From Veillonella parvula DSM 2008 (GTDB taxonomy: Bacteria > Bacillota > Negativicutes > Veillonellales > Veillonellaceae), in contig NC_013520.1 of NCBI RefSeq assembly GCF_000024945.1, positions 2,009,001 through 2,073,000 of the forward strand: a DNA stretch of 64,000 nt, read 5' to 3'. The notes below the pieces were generated by a model. That model made no database searches and was not told the DNA's origin. It worked only from the letters and a program-made list of their open reading frames with translations. Position numbers and translations under genes: made by a program. Every line of letters starts with the position of its first letter. The first letter of the stretch is position 1. Positions 36,494 through 44,689 of this stretch are shown here, one piece after another.

Positions 36494-37828
36494 ATGACTA
36501 AACTACCACTATTAGCGTGTGCTTTCATCATGAGCACTATATTATCACCAGTAGGAGCCATTGATGTTAATATTCCTGGTGCAGATTCTAAGATTTCCAA
36601 GGATGCCTATATAAATTACCAAGCTACGAACCCAGCTATTGAACAGGATGTAGCAAACTATGTAGAAGCATTAAAAGCAATGGACAAAACCAAAGGTATT
36701 AGCAAAAGCGAAATGGAGTATGCTAAAGCTATCTCTATATATCGTGCTCAACATTACCATAATACGGTCATTTCCGTTCATGACCAATACAACCAAATTC
36801 GGCTTTCATTCCCTGTAGCGGGCATAAAAAGTGATTATCATATAGGGCGTTACAAAAATCCGAGTCGAACCATTGAGGACTATCGAGTGTTAACCGATAA
36901 CGGAAGTCTCAATTTAGAAATTGACTACGCAGATTTTAAAGATTACGACTGGCGCAACACCAAAATAGCTTATGAAAAGCTAACAGACAAAGACGTCCGT
37001 AATTTCTTGCAAGCCAATGCGAAACGAAAGTCCTCAAAACAGATTTCTGATATAAAGGGTACTGTATTTTCATATCCTACTGTTACCTACAGCACTTGGG
37101 ATAGCATGAAGATGCCACACCTTAAAAACGCTAAAAAAACAACGCTCACCATCGACACAATAAATTTTAAATTTAAGGGCTATAATATGCGTTATCCTTT
37201 ATATCACGCAGGGTTTGTCTATTATGATAACAACCCCGTTCTGAACAAGGTTCCTACAGATAAATTATTGGCTAATTATGTGCTTCCCTCTGTACAAAAC
37301 CTAAATGAATTAAATCAATATTCACGCATAGAAAGCTTAAACGGTGTACAATACCGCGTACCAAAAGACGCCATATACGAAGGTGAAAGTAAGGGCACCG
37401 ACCACCAAGATATTAGATACTACAAAAAAGGAGACATAACATTCTTTATTTCTACTGACAATGTTCCTAAAAACCCATATGCGCATGAAATTGTTATAAA
37501 TGGTCATTACAATTTTAAAACTGATTTAAATACGTTCTGGGATATTTACCGTTACCATCCATCAGCATCAGACTATATCAATTACTCAATTGTATGGAAC
37601 AATAACATCCCTGGTCTATCCATACACAGCTATGAACCTAATAAGAATGATCACATTCTAAACTTTAACTCCTATGATGGCATATATAGTTTTACTTATA
37701 CTATCTTTTATCCAAGTTTTTTAAGTGCTGAGGAAGTTCAAAAATTACGGAATATGATTGAGTTCTTTGACTCTACCAATAATCCTAATTTTAAAATGCA
37801 AGAACACGTTCTATTTCCAGAAGCATAG
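36494..37828 (+). CDS. Secreted protein of an unrecognised family (paralogue 1)
   Basis: A signal peptide (MTKLPLLACAFIMSTILSPV, then GAI) precedes a mature domain of about 420 residues rich in Tyr and Asn. It shares scattered blocks with the protein at 39471-40730: IPGADSKISKDAYINYQ versus MPGADASIPTNAYENYR, VWNNNIPGLSIHSYEPN versus VWNNGIPGSLVDAYKPN, and LRNMIEFF versus LRNMIEYV. The two are therefore diverged paralogues of one secreted family. No catalytic motif is evident. A terminator follows. Confidence 0.75.
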   Translation: MTKLPLLACAFIMSTILSPVGAIDVNIPGADSKISKDAYINYQATNPAIEQDVANYVEALKAMDKTKGISKSEMEYAKAISIYRAQHYHNTVISVHDQYNQIRLSFPVAGIKSDYHIGRYKNPSRTIEDYRVLTDNGSLNLEIDYADFKDYDWRNTKIAYEKLTDKDVRNFLQANAKRKSSKQISDIKGTVFSYPTVTYSTWDSMKMPHLKNAKKTTLTIDTINFKFKGYNMRYPLYHAGFVYYDNNPVLNKVPTDKLLANYVLPSVQNLNELNQYSRIESLNGVQYRVPKDAIYEGESKGTDHQDIRYYKKGDITFFISTDNVPKNPYAHEIVINGHYNFKTDLNTFWDIYRYHPSASDYINYSIVWNNNIPGLSIHSYEPNKNDHILNFNSYDGIYSFTYTIFYPSFLSAEEVQKLRNMIEFFDSTNNPNFKMQEHVLFPEA

Positions 37829-37904
37829 ACGATCTATATCAACACCATTATAAAATAGCTTTCATAAGCATTATATTATACAAATATATAAATTAACTAA
37901 CAAA

Positions 37905-37940
37905 AGTCGAGCAACTAAACGATAGAAGCTCGACTTTTTT
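37905..37940 (+). terminator. Intrinsic terminator
   Basis: AGTCGAGC and GCTCGACT (37905-37912, 37928-37935) with a 15-nt loop are followed by T6. It ends the secreted protein gene. Confidence 0.75.
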
Positions 37941-38033
37941 AGTACCAGAAAACTAAAATATACTTAGCTAAGATACAGCATTCACGGTATCCCAAAGAAT
38001 TGTATGTATGTCTTCATTTGTTATGTGGACAGA

Positions 38034-38570
38034 CTAGCCCTCTATGGCATCAACTACTTCGCCAATGTACATATAATGTGGTTCCCAACGATCATGCCCA
38101 GCTTGTGTATATACAGCAGGATTAGATGCATAATAGTCTTTTACCTTTTCTGCCAAATGGGCTTCATCGAATTGGTGTTCATATAACTTTTTACATACAA
38201 AAGTTAACTCTGCTTCTTTGAAAGTCACCCCATCGCCTGCCGCCACCGGGGTTAGTCCAGAGTTAGCTACCTTATCTTCGTCGCGACCAGAATGAGATCC
38301 TAAGTAACCAAGCGCCTTGCGGTAGCTTTCAGGGAAGAAACTCACTGTAAAGGTATCGTATTTTGCCATAAATTCCTGCGTATAGCGGGCCGGATGAATG
38401 TACACCGTCACCGTAGACATGTCGCCGCCATTAGGGCCCCACACATTGCCCATGCTGCCCCAACTAACTGTACACGTATTAAAATCATCAAGCGTTCCAG
38501 CCGTAACAAGAGCCCAACGATTCTCAAACATGGTAAAAGCTTGATTATCTTTTGTTTCAAATGGTTTCAT
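38034..38570 (-). CDS. Flavin reductase-like FMN-binding protein
   Basis: This 178-residue protein follows the flavin reductase-like (FMN-binding split barrel) pattern: MFENRWALVTAGTLDDFNTC, VSWGSMGNVWG and TVYIHPARYTQEFM, then FTVSFFPESYRKALGYLGSHSGRDEDK. Members bind FMN and either reduce free flavin or act in uncharacterised redox steps. GGAGG lies 6 nt before the ATG. It is transcribed alone beside the first type I toxin-antitoxin copy. Confidence 0.88.
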   Translation of the reverse strand: MKPFETKDNQAFTMFENRWALVTAGTLDDFNTCTVSWGSMGNVWGPNGGDMSTVTVYIHPARYTQEFMAKYDTFTVSFFPESYRKALGYLGSHSGRDEDKVANSGLTPVAAGDGVTFKEAELTFVCKKLYEHQFDEAHLAEKVKDYYASNPAVYTQAGHDRWEPHYMYIGEVVDAIEG

Positions 38571-38593
38571 AAAGACCTCCAGTTTATCTCAAT

Positions 38594-38745
38594 TTGACGA
38601 TATAAATCTTTACATCTATAATATAGATAGATAGTCAGACGAGTAGTTGCGTCAGGCTCATCTCTAATAACATATAAACATGTAGAAATGGCCTTTTCGT
38701 TTTATCTAATTTCCGAAGAAATGAAGGGCTATTTTGCTATTTCTA
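38594..38745 (+). ncRNA. Predicted RatA-like antitoxin RNA, copy 1, with promoter
   Basis: A near-perfect promoter TTGACG-17-TATAAT (38594-38599, 38617-38622) starts an RNA near 38629. It contains GATAGTCAGACGAG and CAGGCTCATCTCT, a 5' hairpin shared with two other loci (40880, 42799). A second stem with T-rich tail follows near 38691-38745. It runs toward the small toxin gene on the opposite strand and overlaps its 3' end and 3' untranslated region, the layout of TxpA/RatA-type type I systems. The 3' end is estimated. Confidence 0.7.
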
Positions 38746-38830
38746 AACAAATAAGCGCCACAAGTGCTCCAAAGGATATCATGACTGATAAAATCCCAAG
38801 GATAACCATAATGATTTTATACCCACTCAT
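38729..38830 (-). CDS. TxpA/BsrG-like type I toxin peptide
   Basis: A 33-codon frame begins at ATG 38830 directly after a strong GGGAGGGGGG ribosome site. The peptide starts MSGYKIIMVILGILSVM and continues ISFGALVALICLEIAK. It is one hydrophobic helix with the ILGI...ISFGALV...LI pattern of the putative holin-like type I toxins (TxpA family). The RNA converging on its 3' end is its likely antitoxin. Family placement is from pattern recognition. Confidence 0.75.
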   Translation of the reverse strand: MSGYKIIMVILGILSVMISFGALVALICLEIAK

Positions 38831-38890
38831 AAGCCCCCCCTCCCTTCAAAAGCGAAGAGAGGCCCAACCTCATCTAACTATCCTAAATCT

Positions 38891-38919
38891 ATTATAGAGC
38901 AAACTAATATACGATACAA
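38891..38919 (-). promoter_or_regulatory. Promoter of the TxpA-like toxin gene
   Basis: On the minus strand TTGTAT (38914-38919) and TATAAT (38891-38896) are 17 nt apart. The toxin mRNA would have a 5' leader of about 55 nt. Confidence 0.65.
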
Positions 38920-38956
38920 TAAAGACCATATTATATAAATATATGAATAAACCAAT

Positions 38957-38996
38957 AAAAGCCGAGCTAATTCTAATAATTAAAAGCTCGGCTTTT
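38957..38996. terminator. Intrinsic terminator
   Basis: AAAAGCCGAGCT and AGCTCGGCTTTT (38957-38968, 38985-38996) form a 12-bp perfect stem. It ends the minus-strand membrane protein gene at 39022 and insulates it from the toxin promoter. Confidence 0.8.
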
Positions 38997-39021
38997 AGTT
39001 TATTTAACTTTTGAAGGGATA

Positions 39022-39423
39022 CTAAAAATTTACCAATGGAATGCTTAAAATCATGGAAGCTATTATTAAGATATACACTACAAGACATAGCTTTAACAAA
39101 AGCAGTAAACTGCCAAATAGGACTTTATAGATAGGTGCTTCTTCTTTCTTAGGTCGTATCCATTCTTTAGTTTTATAATATATTTTGGGCTTGTTAAAAG
39201 CTGGCGGTAATCGCTTACACCATAAAACAAGCCACAGAATACTGCATATATTACCAAAGAGAAAAAATAGAAATAGACCGAAATGCTCCAATGAATATAC
39301 TTTCAATATATAAATATAATAGAGTAGATTAGTAAACGTCCCTACGAAGTTGACCCATAGATAAATGAGATAAGATTTAAGCAAAAGCACTAATATAATT
39401 TTAATGTATTTGAGTTTACTCAT
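39022..39423 (-). CDS. Membrane protein, unknown function
   Basis: This 133-residue protein has about four hydrophobic segments (near 8-28, 35-52, 50-70 and 103-128) with a basic loop KRLPPAFNKPKIYYKTKEWI between the second and third pairs. GGAGAG lies upstream of the ATG. It follows the secreted paralogue 2 gene by 47 nt on the same strand and precedes a terminator, so the pair is probably an operon. No family was recognised. Confidence 0.65.
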   Translation of the reverse strand: MSKLKYIKIILVLLLKSYLIYLWVNFVGTFTNLLYYIYILKVYSLEHFGLFLFFLFGNICSILWLVLWCKRLPPAFNKPKIYYKTKEWIRPKKEEAPIYKVLFGSLLLLLKLCLVVYILIIASMILSIPLVNF

Positions 39424-39470
39424 TGCCTCTCTCCTATCTAATATTATACAAGCTAAAAAAGCAAAGTTTT

Positions 39471-40730
39471 TTATTGAGTCAACAGTTTAACCCATTCCAT
39501 ATACCAAGGAATAAATACTGGGCTATTTTCGAGTCTCTCTTTATATGACCCTTTCTCTCGCCATTGTGGCTCTTTTCGTAATCTTGCCGCATCATCAAAT
39601 CCCACATATTCAATCATATTTCTCAGCTGTTTATGTGTATAAGACGTTTTACTTTCATCATAATTAATGCGATAACTGTAATAGTATACAGAATCTTTCA
39701 TAACATGACGAAGATAGGATTCACGATTGGGCTTATAGGCATCAACTAAAGAACCAGGAATTCCGTTATTCCACACTACGGCGTACTGTGTAGGCGTCTC
39801 TAAATCATTATATTTATGTAAATAATATATTATTGGAACCTTAATCAGCGTGTTATCTGTCTCTTTACTCATGATTGCGCTACGTATTACCCGTATTTTA
39901 ACCCCTGTATCCTCATAGGTTCTCACCTCATGTCTCTCATTTTCTACGGCTTCACTGACTAACTTAGCCGTCTTAGGAATGCGATAGTGAAAGTTCCCCC
40001 AATGCTCAATCTGGCTATAACTATCTAATCCAGCTAAGGATTCTATGGATGGAATAATATAATTACTCATCACCACTTCAGGTGCTTGATCTTGATATGG
40101 ATCTTCTGTATTAACCCAACCACCATAGGTAATGCCATAGGCAGTTTTTGTATCATTCAGTGTGAATTCCGTATACATCACACGAGCATTGTTCGACATA
40201 AATTTCCAAGATGTATTCCGTAAACCTGGATACATATATTTTCCTTTACTTTCAGAATATGTATCAAGTGCTTTGCCATGCGGTGGTCCTACCACTAAAA
40301 ACGCACTCAAGCTTCTAACAGCAAAAAAAGAACCTTCTTTTCCAGATGGAATCTCTACAACATCACCGCGAAAGCTGACATTTGGTACAGATAGCCTGAT
40401 ATTCTTATCCCCTTCATGAATCAATACAACCGTTGATTGAGAATAATCTGCAAGCTCCAAAGCCTTAGAAAAACCAGGATGTTCCAGATTTAGCTTATCA
40501 GGCGTAGATGGCGGATTTTTAGGATTCGATTTTGCAAATTGACTATATAACTCTGCTTCTTGCTCCGTAACTTTATTAATATGCCGATAATTCTCATACG
40601 CATTAGTAGGAATACTCGCATCCGCCCCAGGCATAGGTGGTTGCCCTTTTTGCACTTCAATCTGTACAGCACTTATATTCATGGTGAAAGCAGTTGCTAG
40701 CGCCATCATAATCAAACTTTTACGTAACAT
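39471..40730 (-). CDS. Secreted protein of an unrecognised family (paralogue 2)
   Basis: A signal peptide (MLRKSLIMMALATAFTMNIS) leads a mature domain of about 400 residues that shares several blocks with the protein at 36494-37828, so both belong to one secreted family. I chose the ATG at 40730, with GAGGG just upstream, instead of a TTG five codons earlier. The gene heads a likely two-gene operon with the membrane protein at 39022. A long inverted repeat lies about 35-80 nt upstream. No enzymatic motif was identified. Confidence 0.75.
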   Translation of the reverse strand: MLRKSLIMMALATAFTMNISAVQIEVQKGQPPMPGADASIPTNAYENYRHINKVTEQEAELYSQFAKSNPKNPPSTPDKLNLEHPGFSKALELADYSQSTVVLIHEGDKNIRLSVPNVSFRGDVVEIPSGKEGSFFAVRSLSAFLVVGPPHGKALDTYSESKGKYMYPGLRNTSWKFMSNNARVMYTEFTLNDTKTAYGITYGGWVNTEDPYQDQAPEVVMSNYIIPSIESLAGLDSYSQIEHWGNFHYRIPKTAKLVSEAVENERHEVRTYEDTGVKIRVIRSAIMSKETDNTLIKVPIIYYLHKYNDLETPTQYAVVWNNGIPGSLVDAYKPNRESYLRHVMKDSVYYYSYRINYDESKTSYTHKQLRNMIEYVGFDDAARLRKEPQWREKGSYKERLENSPVFIPWYMEWVKLLTQ

Positions 40731-40763
40731 AGTACCCTCTCTCAATTTTTATAAAATAAATAA

Positions 40764-40808
40764 GCACAGCATTATTAGCATAAGTATACTATGCAAATAA
40801 TGCTGTGC
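40764..40808. repeat. 17-bp inverted repeat centred on TATACT
   Basis: GCACAGCATTATT and AATAATGCTGTGC (40764-40776, 40796-40808) plus inner GCAT/ATGC pair around AAGTATACT. On the minus strand it is followed by a T-rich tract, 30 nt before the secreted paralogue 2 gene. It could be a terminator-type attenuator or an operator around a -10 box. Confidence 0.5.
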
Positions 40809-40879
40809 CTATGATTAATAATTTTATAATTTAGTATATAGGATTTACCTATATTGATATTTATAAGGTTTATCTCAAT

Positions 40880-41010
40880 TTGACGATATATATCTTTATT
40901 CATATAATATAAGTAGATAGTCAGACGAGTCGTAACGTCAGGCTCATCTCTGATGGCCTTTCAGTTATCGAATCATCTAAGATAACGAAGGGTTATTTGT
41001 CTTTTCCTAG
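40880..41010 (+). ncRNA. Predicted antitoxin RNA, copy 2, with promoter
   Basis: The promoter TTGACG-17-TATAAT (40880-40885, 40903-40908) and the RNA start GATAGTCAGACGAG plus CAGGCTCATCTCT match copy 1. A second stem GGCCTTTC-GTTATC with GATAAC-GAAGG (40954-40991) is followed by a T-rich tail. The toxin opposite it is reduced to its C-terminal part, so this RNA looks like an orphan. Confidence 0.65.
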
Positions 41011-41044
41011 ACAAATAAGTGCTATTAAAGCTCCAAAAATCCCG
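40993..41044 (-). pseudogene. Remnant of a TxpA-like toxin gene
   Basis: The minus strand encodes GIFGALIALICLGKDK then TAA, matching the C-terminal half of the intact toxin (SFGALVALICLEIAK). The N-terminal half and ribosome site are gone, replaced by a CCCGTTA hairpin terminator. Confidence 0.7.
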
Positions 41045-41062
41045 TTAATAACGGGATTTTTT
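41038..41062 (+). terminator. Intrinsic terminator at the copy 2 junction
   Basis: AATCCCGTT-AAT-AACGGGATT followed by T7. It sits where the toxin N-terminus would be and insulates the downstream symporter gene. Confidence 0.75.
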
Positions 41063-41222
41063 TATTCCCAATGTATATATATTCTCCAACAAGCAATAAA
41101 ACTCCTCTTTGTATTTTCCCCAGTTTTTATGGATAATTAAACTATACTTGATATATGCACCACAAGTAGTAAGGGTGATTTAGTATGAATCTCTAGATAG
41201 TGTAAATTTTTGGAGGTGTCAT

Positions 41223-42641
41223 ATGGATTCTCTGACTATTATTTGGGTTATTGTTTGCGCCTATTTATTACTGAATTTATTAGTCGGCGTATATTGTCAT
41301 ATTCGTGTAAAAGATAGTACTGACTATCTACTCGCAGGTCGTCGTATTGGGGTTCTTATGACGGCAGGCACATTAGCAGCTACGGAAATCGGTGGTGGGA
41401 GTACCGTAGGTGTAGCAGCGAAAGCGTATGGTTCTTGGGGTTTATCTGCAGGTTGGTACGTAGTATCTGCAGGGATTGGTGTTATCCTCGTTGCGTTCAT
41501 CGCACCACTCTTGCGGCGTGCCATGGCAACAACAGTACCAGAGATCATCGGCCGTCGTTTCGGCGCGTCTAGCCATCTCATTACTTCTATTCTGTCCATG
41601 CTGGCAACGATTACACTAGCAGGCGTACAGATTACAGCAACTGCAACCATTATTAGCGTTCTCACCGGACTTTCAACAGAACTCGCCATCCTCATCTGTG
41701 GCGCGGTACTCGTAATTTACACCATGTCCGGCGGTATGTGGAGCGTTACGATGACGGACGTTATCCATTTCTTCGTTCTCGTTGGGGGCTTCTCCCTCGC
41801 GGTGCCATTCGTATTGCACAATGTGGGCGGTTGGGAATCGGTAGTGGCGAAATTGCCACCTGAACAGCTAGGCTTCACAAAGGTTGGTTGGAAAACCATC
41901 ATCGGCCTCATTATCATGTACTTCATGACCTTCTCCACCGGCCAAGAATCCGTTCAACGGTACTTTGCAGCGAAGGACGAAAGGACGGCCGTTCTCGGTT
42001 CTATCATTTGTGGCATTATCATGGCTCTTTTCGCCTTTGTTCCTGCGGTTTTAGGCCTCGTAGCATTGGCTGAGTTTCCGAACATCGAAGCGAACAATGC
42101 GGTGGCAACGGTAGCGCTTAACCTCATGCCTCCTGTAATGGCAGGCTTCGTTATGGCTGCGGTCGTTTCGGCTACGCTTTCATCAGGCGCAGGCGACCTC
42201 TTAGGTGCCGCAACAGTATTTACCAAGGATATTGTGGAACATCATTTTGGTAAAAGCCTCACTGACGCTCAGCTCACAAATTACAGTCGTCTGTGCGTGC
42301 TATTCCTCGGCATCATCGCCATCATCATCTCCCTTGTAAGCAAAGCCATCATTCCGATGCTCGTATTTGCTTTCACAATGAGATCCGCTGGCCCATTCGC
42401 TGCATTCCTACTTGGCCTCACTTGGAAAAATGCAACAGCTGGCGCTGGCATTTGGTCCATCGTGCTCGGCTCCATCGCAGGCGTGTACTGGGAATTCGTT
42501 GGCAATCCATATGGCATCATGTCCATCATCTTTGGTTCCATCGTCAGCCTCATCGTCTTTGTGGCTGTGGTGTTCATTGAAAGATCTATGGGTAAACCAC
42601 CCGCTCCTCCGGCTATACCTGATGATGTAAAAGAAATATAA
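41223..42641 (+). CDS. Sodium:solute symporter (SSS) family transporter
   Basis: This 472-residue protein has about thirteen hydrophobic segments and the SSS signatures: DYLLAGRRIGVLMTAGTLAA, ATEIGGGSTVGVAAKAYGSW and VVSATLSSGAGDLLGAATVF, the latter part of the sodium site region. It should import an organic solute with sodium. The substrate is not predictable from motifs; carboxylates and amino acids are both possible. GGAGG lies 6 nt before the ATG. It is flanked by two orphan antitoxin RNA copies and ends at a strong terminator. Confidence 0.9.
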   Translation: MDSLTIIWVIVCAYLLLNLLVGVYCHIRVKDSTDYLLAGRRIGVLMTAGTLAATEIGGGSTVGVAAKAYGSWGLSAGWYVVSAGIGVILVAFIAPLLRRAMATTVPEIIGRRFGASSHLITSILSMLATITLAGVQITATATIISVLTGLSTELAILICGAVLVIYTMSGGMWSVTMTDVIHFFVLVGGFSLAVPFVLHNVGGWESVVAKLPPEQLGFTKVGWKTIIGLIIMYFMTFSTGQESVQRYFAAKDERTAVLGSIICGIIMALFAFVPAVLGLVALAEFPNIEANNAVATVALNLMPPVMAGFVMAAVVSATLSSGAGDLLGAATVFTKDIVEHHFGKSLTDAQLTNYSRLCVLFLGIIAIIISLVSKAIIPMLVFAFTMRSAGPFAAFLLGLTWKNATAGAGIWSIVLGSIAGVYWEFVGNPYGIMSIIFGSIVSLIVFVAVVFIERSMGKPPAPPAIPDDVKEI

Positions 42642-42708
42642 TTAGTTTGTTATAATCTGTGACTTAATAATAGGCCTAAAAGTACTATAAAATTACAATT
42701 ATAAAACC

Positions 42709-42744
42709 AAAAACTCCTATCGGTGAAAGCCAATAGGAGTTTTT
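42709..42744 (+). terminator. Terminator after the symporter gene
   Basis: AAAAACTCCTAT and ATAGGAGTTTTT (42709-42720, 42733-42744) form a 12-bp perfect stem followed by T-rich sequence. Confidence 0.82.
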
Positions 42745-42798
42745 CTTATTTTACAACGACATCATCAAACTGTATGCCATACACGTGTTCATCATAAT

Positions 42799-42945
42799 TT
42801 GACGATATATCATAACCTTATTATAATATAAGAAGATAGTCAGACGAGTCGTACCGTCAGGCTCATCTCTAGTTACATAAAAACATGAAGAAATGGCCTT
42901 TCAGTTATCTAGTTACACTAGGCAACGGAGGGCTATTTGCTTTTT
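42799..42945 (+). ncRNA. Predicted antitoxin RNA, copy 3, with promoter
   Basis: The promoter TTGACG-17-TATAAT (42799-42804, 42822-42827) and the conserved start GATAGTCAGACGAG plus CAGGCTCATCTCT repeat copies 1 and 2. The second stem begins with GGCCTTTCAGTT and ends GGAGGGC before a T-rich tail. The opposing toxin frame has lost its stop and start, so no intact toxin is present. Confidence 0.65.
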
Positions 42946-42990
42946 GTAAAGCAAATAAGGGCACTAAAGCTCCAAAAACAATAACCACAT
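42905..42990 (-). pseudogene. Decayed TxpA-like toxin gene
   Basis: The minus strand reads VVIVFGALVPLFALQKANS and continues to a stop at 42905, recognisably related to the intact toxin's FGALVALICLEIAK. A one-base deletion relative to copy 1 changes the frame after the hydrophobic helix, and no start codon with a ribosome site is left. A hairpin AGGCACGTTCTCA with its complement (43006-43052) follows. Confidence 0.6.
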
Positions 42991-43311
42991 CCAGTAATGC
43001 AGCAAAGGCACGTTCTCATCAGTATATATACTATACTCTTGAGAACGTGCCTATTTATAACTAGGATCTCATAGGAGTAACATCTACTCATACCTTCTTA
43101 CTATATTATAGTCACAACATCTATTTGCTTTTACAATATTAACACTAAAGAATCTATCGTTCTCAACATTGCTCAATATGCATAGTATACATATTGAATA
43201 TTCATTCTACGTATGTTTTAATGAAGATAAATACCATTCGTTTATAACAAATTAAATATGTATCCTTTATTAGAGAAATCCACTATATTTACACTACATA
43301 ATAGGTCTTTA

Positions 43312-43356
43312 CTACCATGCTTATATAATCTCAAAACGCATCATGGTAGCTTTTTT
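43312..43356 (+). terminator. Leader terminator (possible attenuator) before the codB-like gene
   Basis: CTACCATG and CATGGTAG (43312-43319, 43342-43349) with a 22-nt loop are followed by C and T6, then the ribosome site AAAGGAG. No plus-strand gene ends just upstream, so this may regulate the permease. No known riboswitch motif was recognised in the AT-rich DNA from 43053. Confidence 0.55.
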
Positions 43357-43379
43357 ATTACGTAAAGGAGTATAGATGT

Positions 43380-44684
43380 ATGAGTAAGGAGAAATTAGAG
43401 TTTGTTGAACCAGTTGATACGAACACAGATAATGAGTATTCTAGGGAGCCAGTCCCATTAGGGGCAAGGAAATCCTGCTTTTCTCTCACCATTGTTTGGA
43501 CTGGATTTGTTTTTCTTGTTACTAGTATGATGGCTGGTGGCGGATTAGCTGCAGGGCTAACTTTCAACGAATTACTATTAGCTATGATTCTAGGAAATAT
43601 TTTCTTATGTATCATCGCAGGTCTAGTAAGTGTAATCGCCTATAAAACAGGCCTTACCTTTGCCCTTTTGACGCGATACAGCTTCGGTCAGGAAGGCTCC
43701 AGAATTGCCTCTCTCTTCGTACCTATCGTCAATCTAGGTTGGTACACTATTCAAGCGGCTTTATATGGACATTTTATTGCTCAAGTATTCAACCTCTCCT
43801 ACACAGGCGAAGTCATTGCTATGATGCTCAGCGCCGTTATCATGGGTATCTTTGCAGTTCTCGGCATTAAATCCCTCGCCGTATTCGGCTATATTGCGAT
43901 TCCGTCCATCGTATTCCTCTCTCTAGGAACGGCGGCTCGCTCCGTTCAAACAATCGGTGGCTGGCAAGAACTATTTAGCTATGTGCCATTGCAACCTATC
44001 GATTTACTATCAGGCATTACCATCGTTATCGGTACATGGATTCTATCTACTGCCACATGTATCGCTGATATTATGCGCTATGGTAAAAGCAAGAAAGACG
44101 TTATTACAGCGAGCACAATCGGTCTATTAGGTGGCAATACGTTGATGATCAGCTGCGGTGCTATCGCAGGCGTTGCTATGAATGATGGTGACTTAATCAA
44201 CGTACTTTTAAGCTTTGGCCTCGTGTTCCCAAGCTTACTATTGTTGACTACAAATATCTTTACCACAAATGGTGCGAACCTCTATTCCACATCATTGAAC
44301 CTAGCAAACTCTTTCAAACTAAATAGAAATATTATGCTAGCCGTGCTCATTGCTATCTCTGCATTAGCAACAATGACACAACCATATAAAATCGACTCCC
44401 TCTTTGTATTCTTAAGTACACTAGGCATCATCGTTCCGCCACTATGCGGTATTATCTTAGCGGACTTTTACCTGGTTCATCGCGGAAAATATATCGATTA
44501 CAACAAAGCGACTTTCAAAAAATGGAATCTAGTTCCATGGATCACATGGGCCATCGCATTGGTCTGTGTTAAATTCATACCATTCGGACTGGCTTCGCTA
44601 AATGGGATTGTAATCGGTGCCCTACTGTACGCAGTCATTACGTATATTGTTAAACCTAATGTTATTAGTGAAAGCAAAGGGTGA
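43380..44684 (+). CDS. NCS1-family cytosine/purine permease (CodB-like)
   Basis: This 434-residue protein has about twelve hydrophobic segments. It carries the NCS1 patterns FLVTSMMAGGGLAAGLTFNE, TGLTFALLTRYSFGQEGSRI, ASLFVPIVNLGWYTIQA and ATCIADIMRYGKSKKDV of CodB-type permeases. It should import a nucleobase such as cytosine with a cation. A terminator in the 5' leader could provide attenuation. It starts with ATG at 43380 after AAGGAG. A 54-codon membrane protein gene follows by 5 nt, and no deaminase gene is adjacent. Confidence 0.88.
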   Translation: MSKEKLEFVEPVDTNTDNEYSREPVPLGARKSCFSLTIVWTGFVFLVTSMMAGGGLAAGLTFNELLLAMILGNIFLCIIAGLVSVIAYKTGLTFALLTRYSFGQEGSRIASLFVPIVNLGWYTIQAALYGHFIAQVFNLSYTGEVIAMMLSAVIMGIFAVLGIKSLAVFGYIAIPSIVFLSLGTAARSVQTIGGWQELFSYVPLQPIDLLSGITIVIGTWILSTATCIADIMRYGKSKKDVITASTIGLLGGNTLMISCGAIAGVAMNDGDLINVLLSFGLVFPSLLLLTTNIFTTNGANLYSTSLNLANSFKLNRNIMLAVLIAISALATMTQPYKIDSLFVFLSTLGIIVPPLCGIILADFYLVHRGKYIDYNKATFKKWNLVPWITWAIALVCVKFIPFGLASLNGIVIGALLYAVITYIVKPNVISESKG

Positions 44685-44689
44685 TTATC

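Noticed and set aside
38870-39088. 72-codon minus-strand reading frame
   Set aside because: It covers a terminator and the toxin promoter and overlaps the membrane protein gene end.
43200-43356. Purine or preQ1 riboswitch before the codB-like gene
   Set aside because: Neither the conserved purine-aptamer loops nor a preQ1 core is present; only the terminator is supported.
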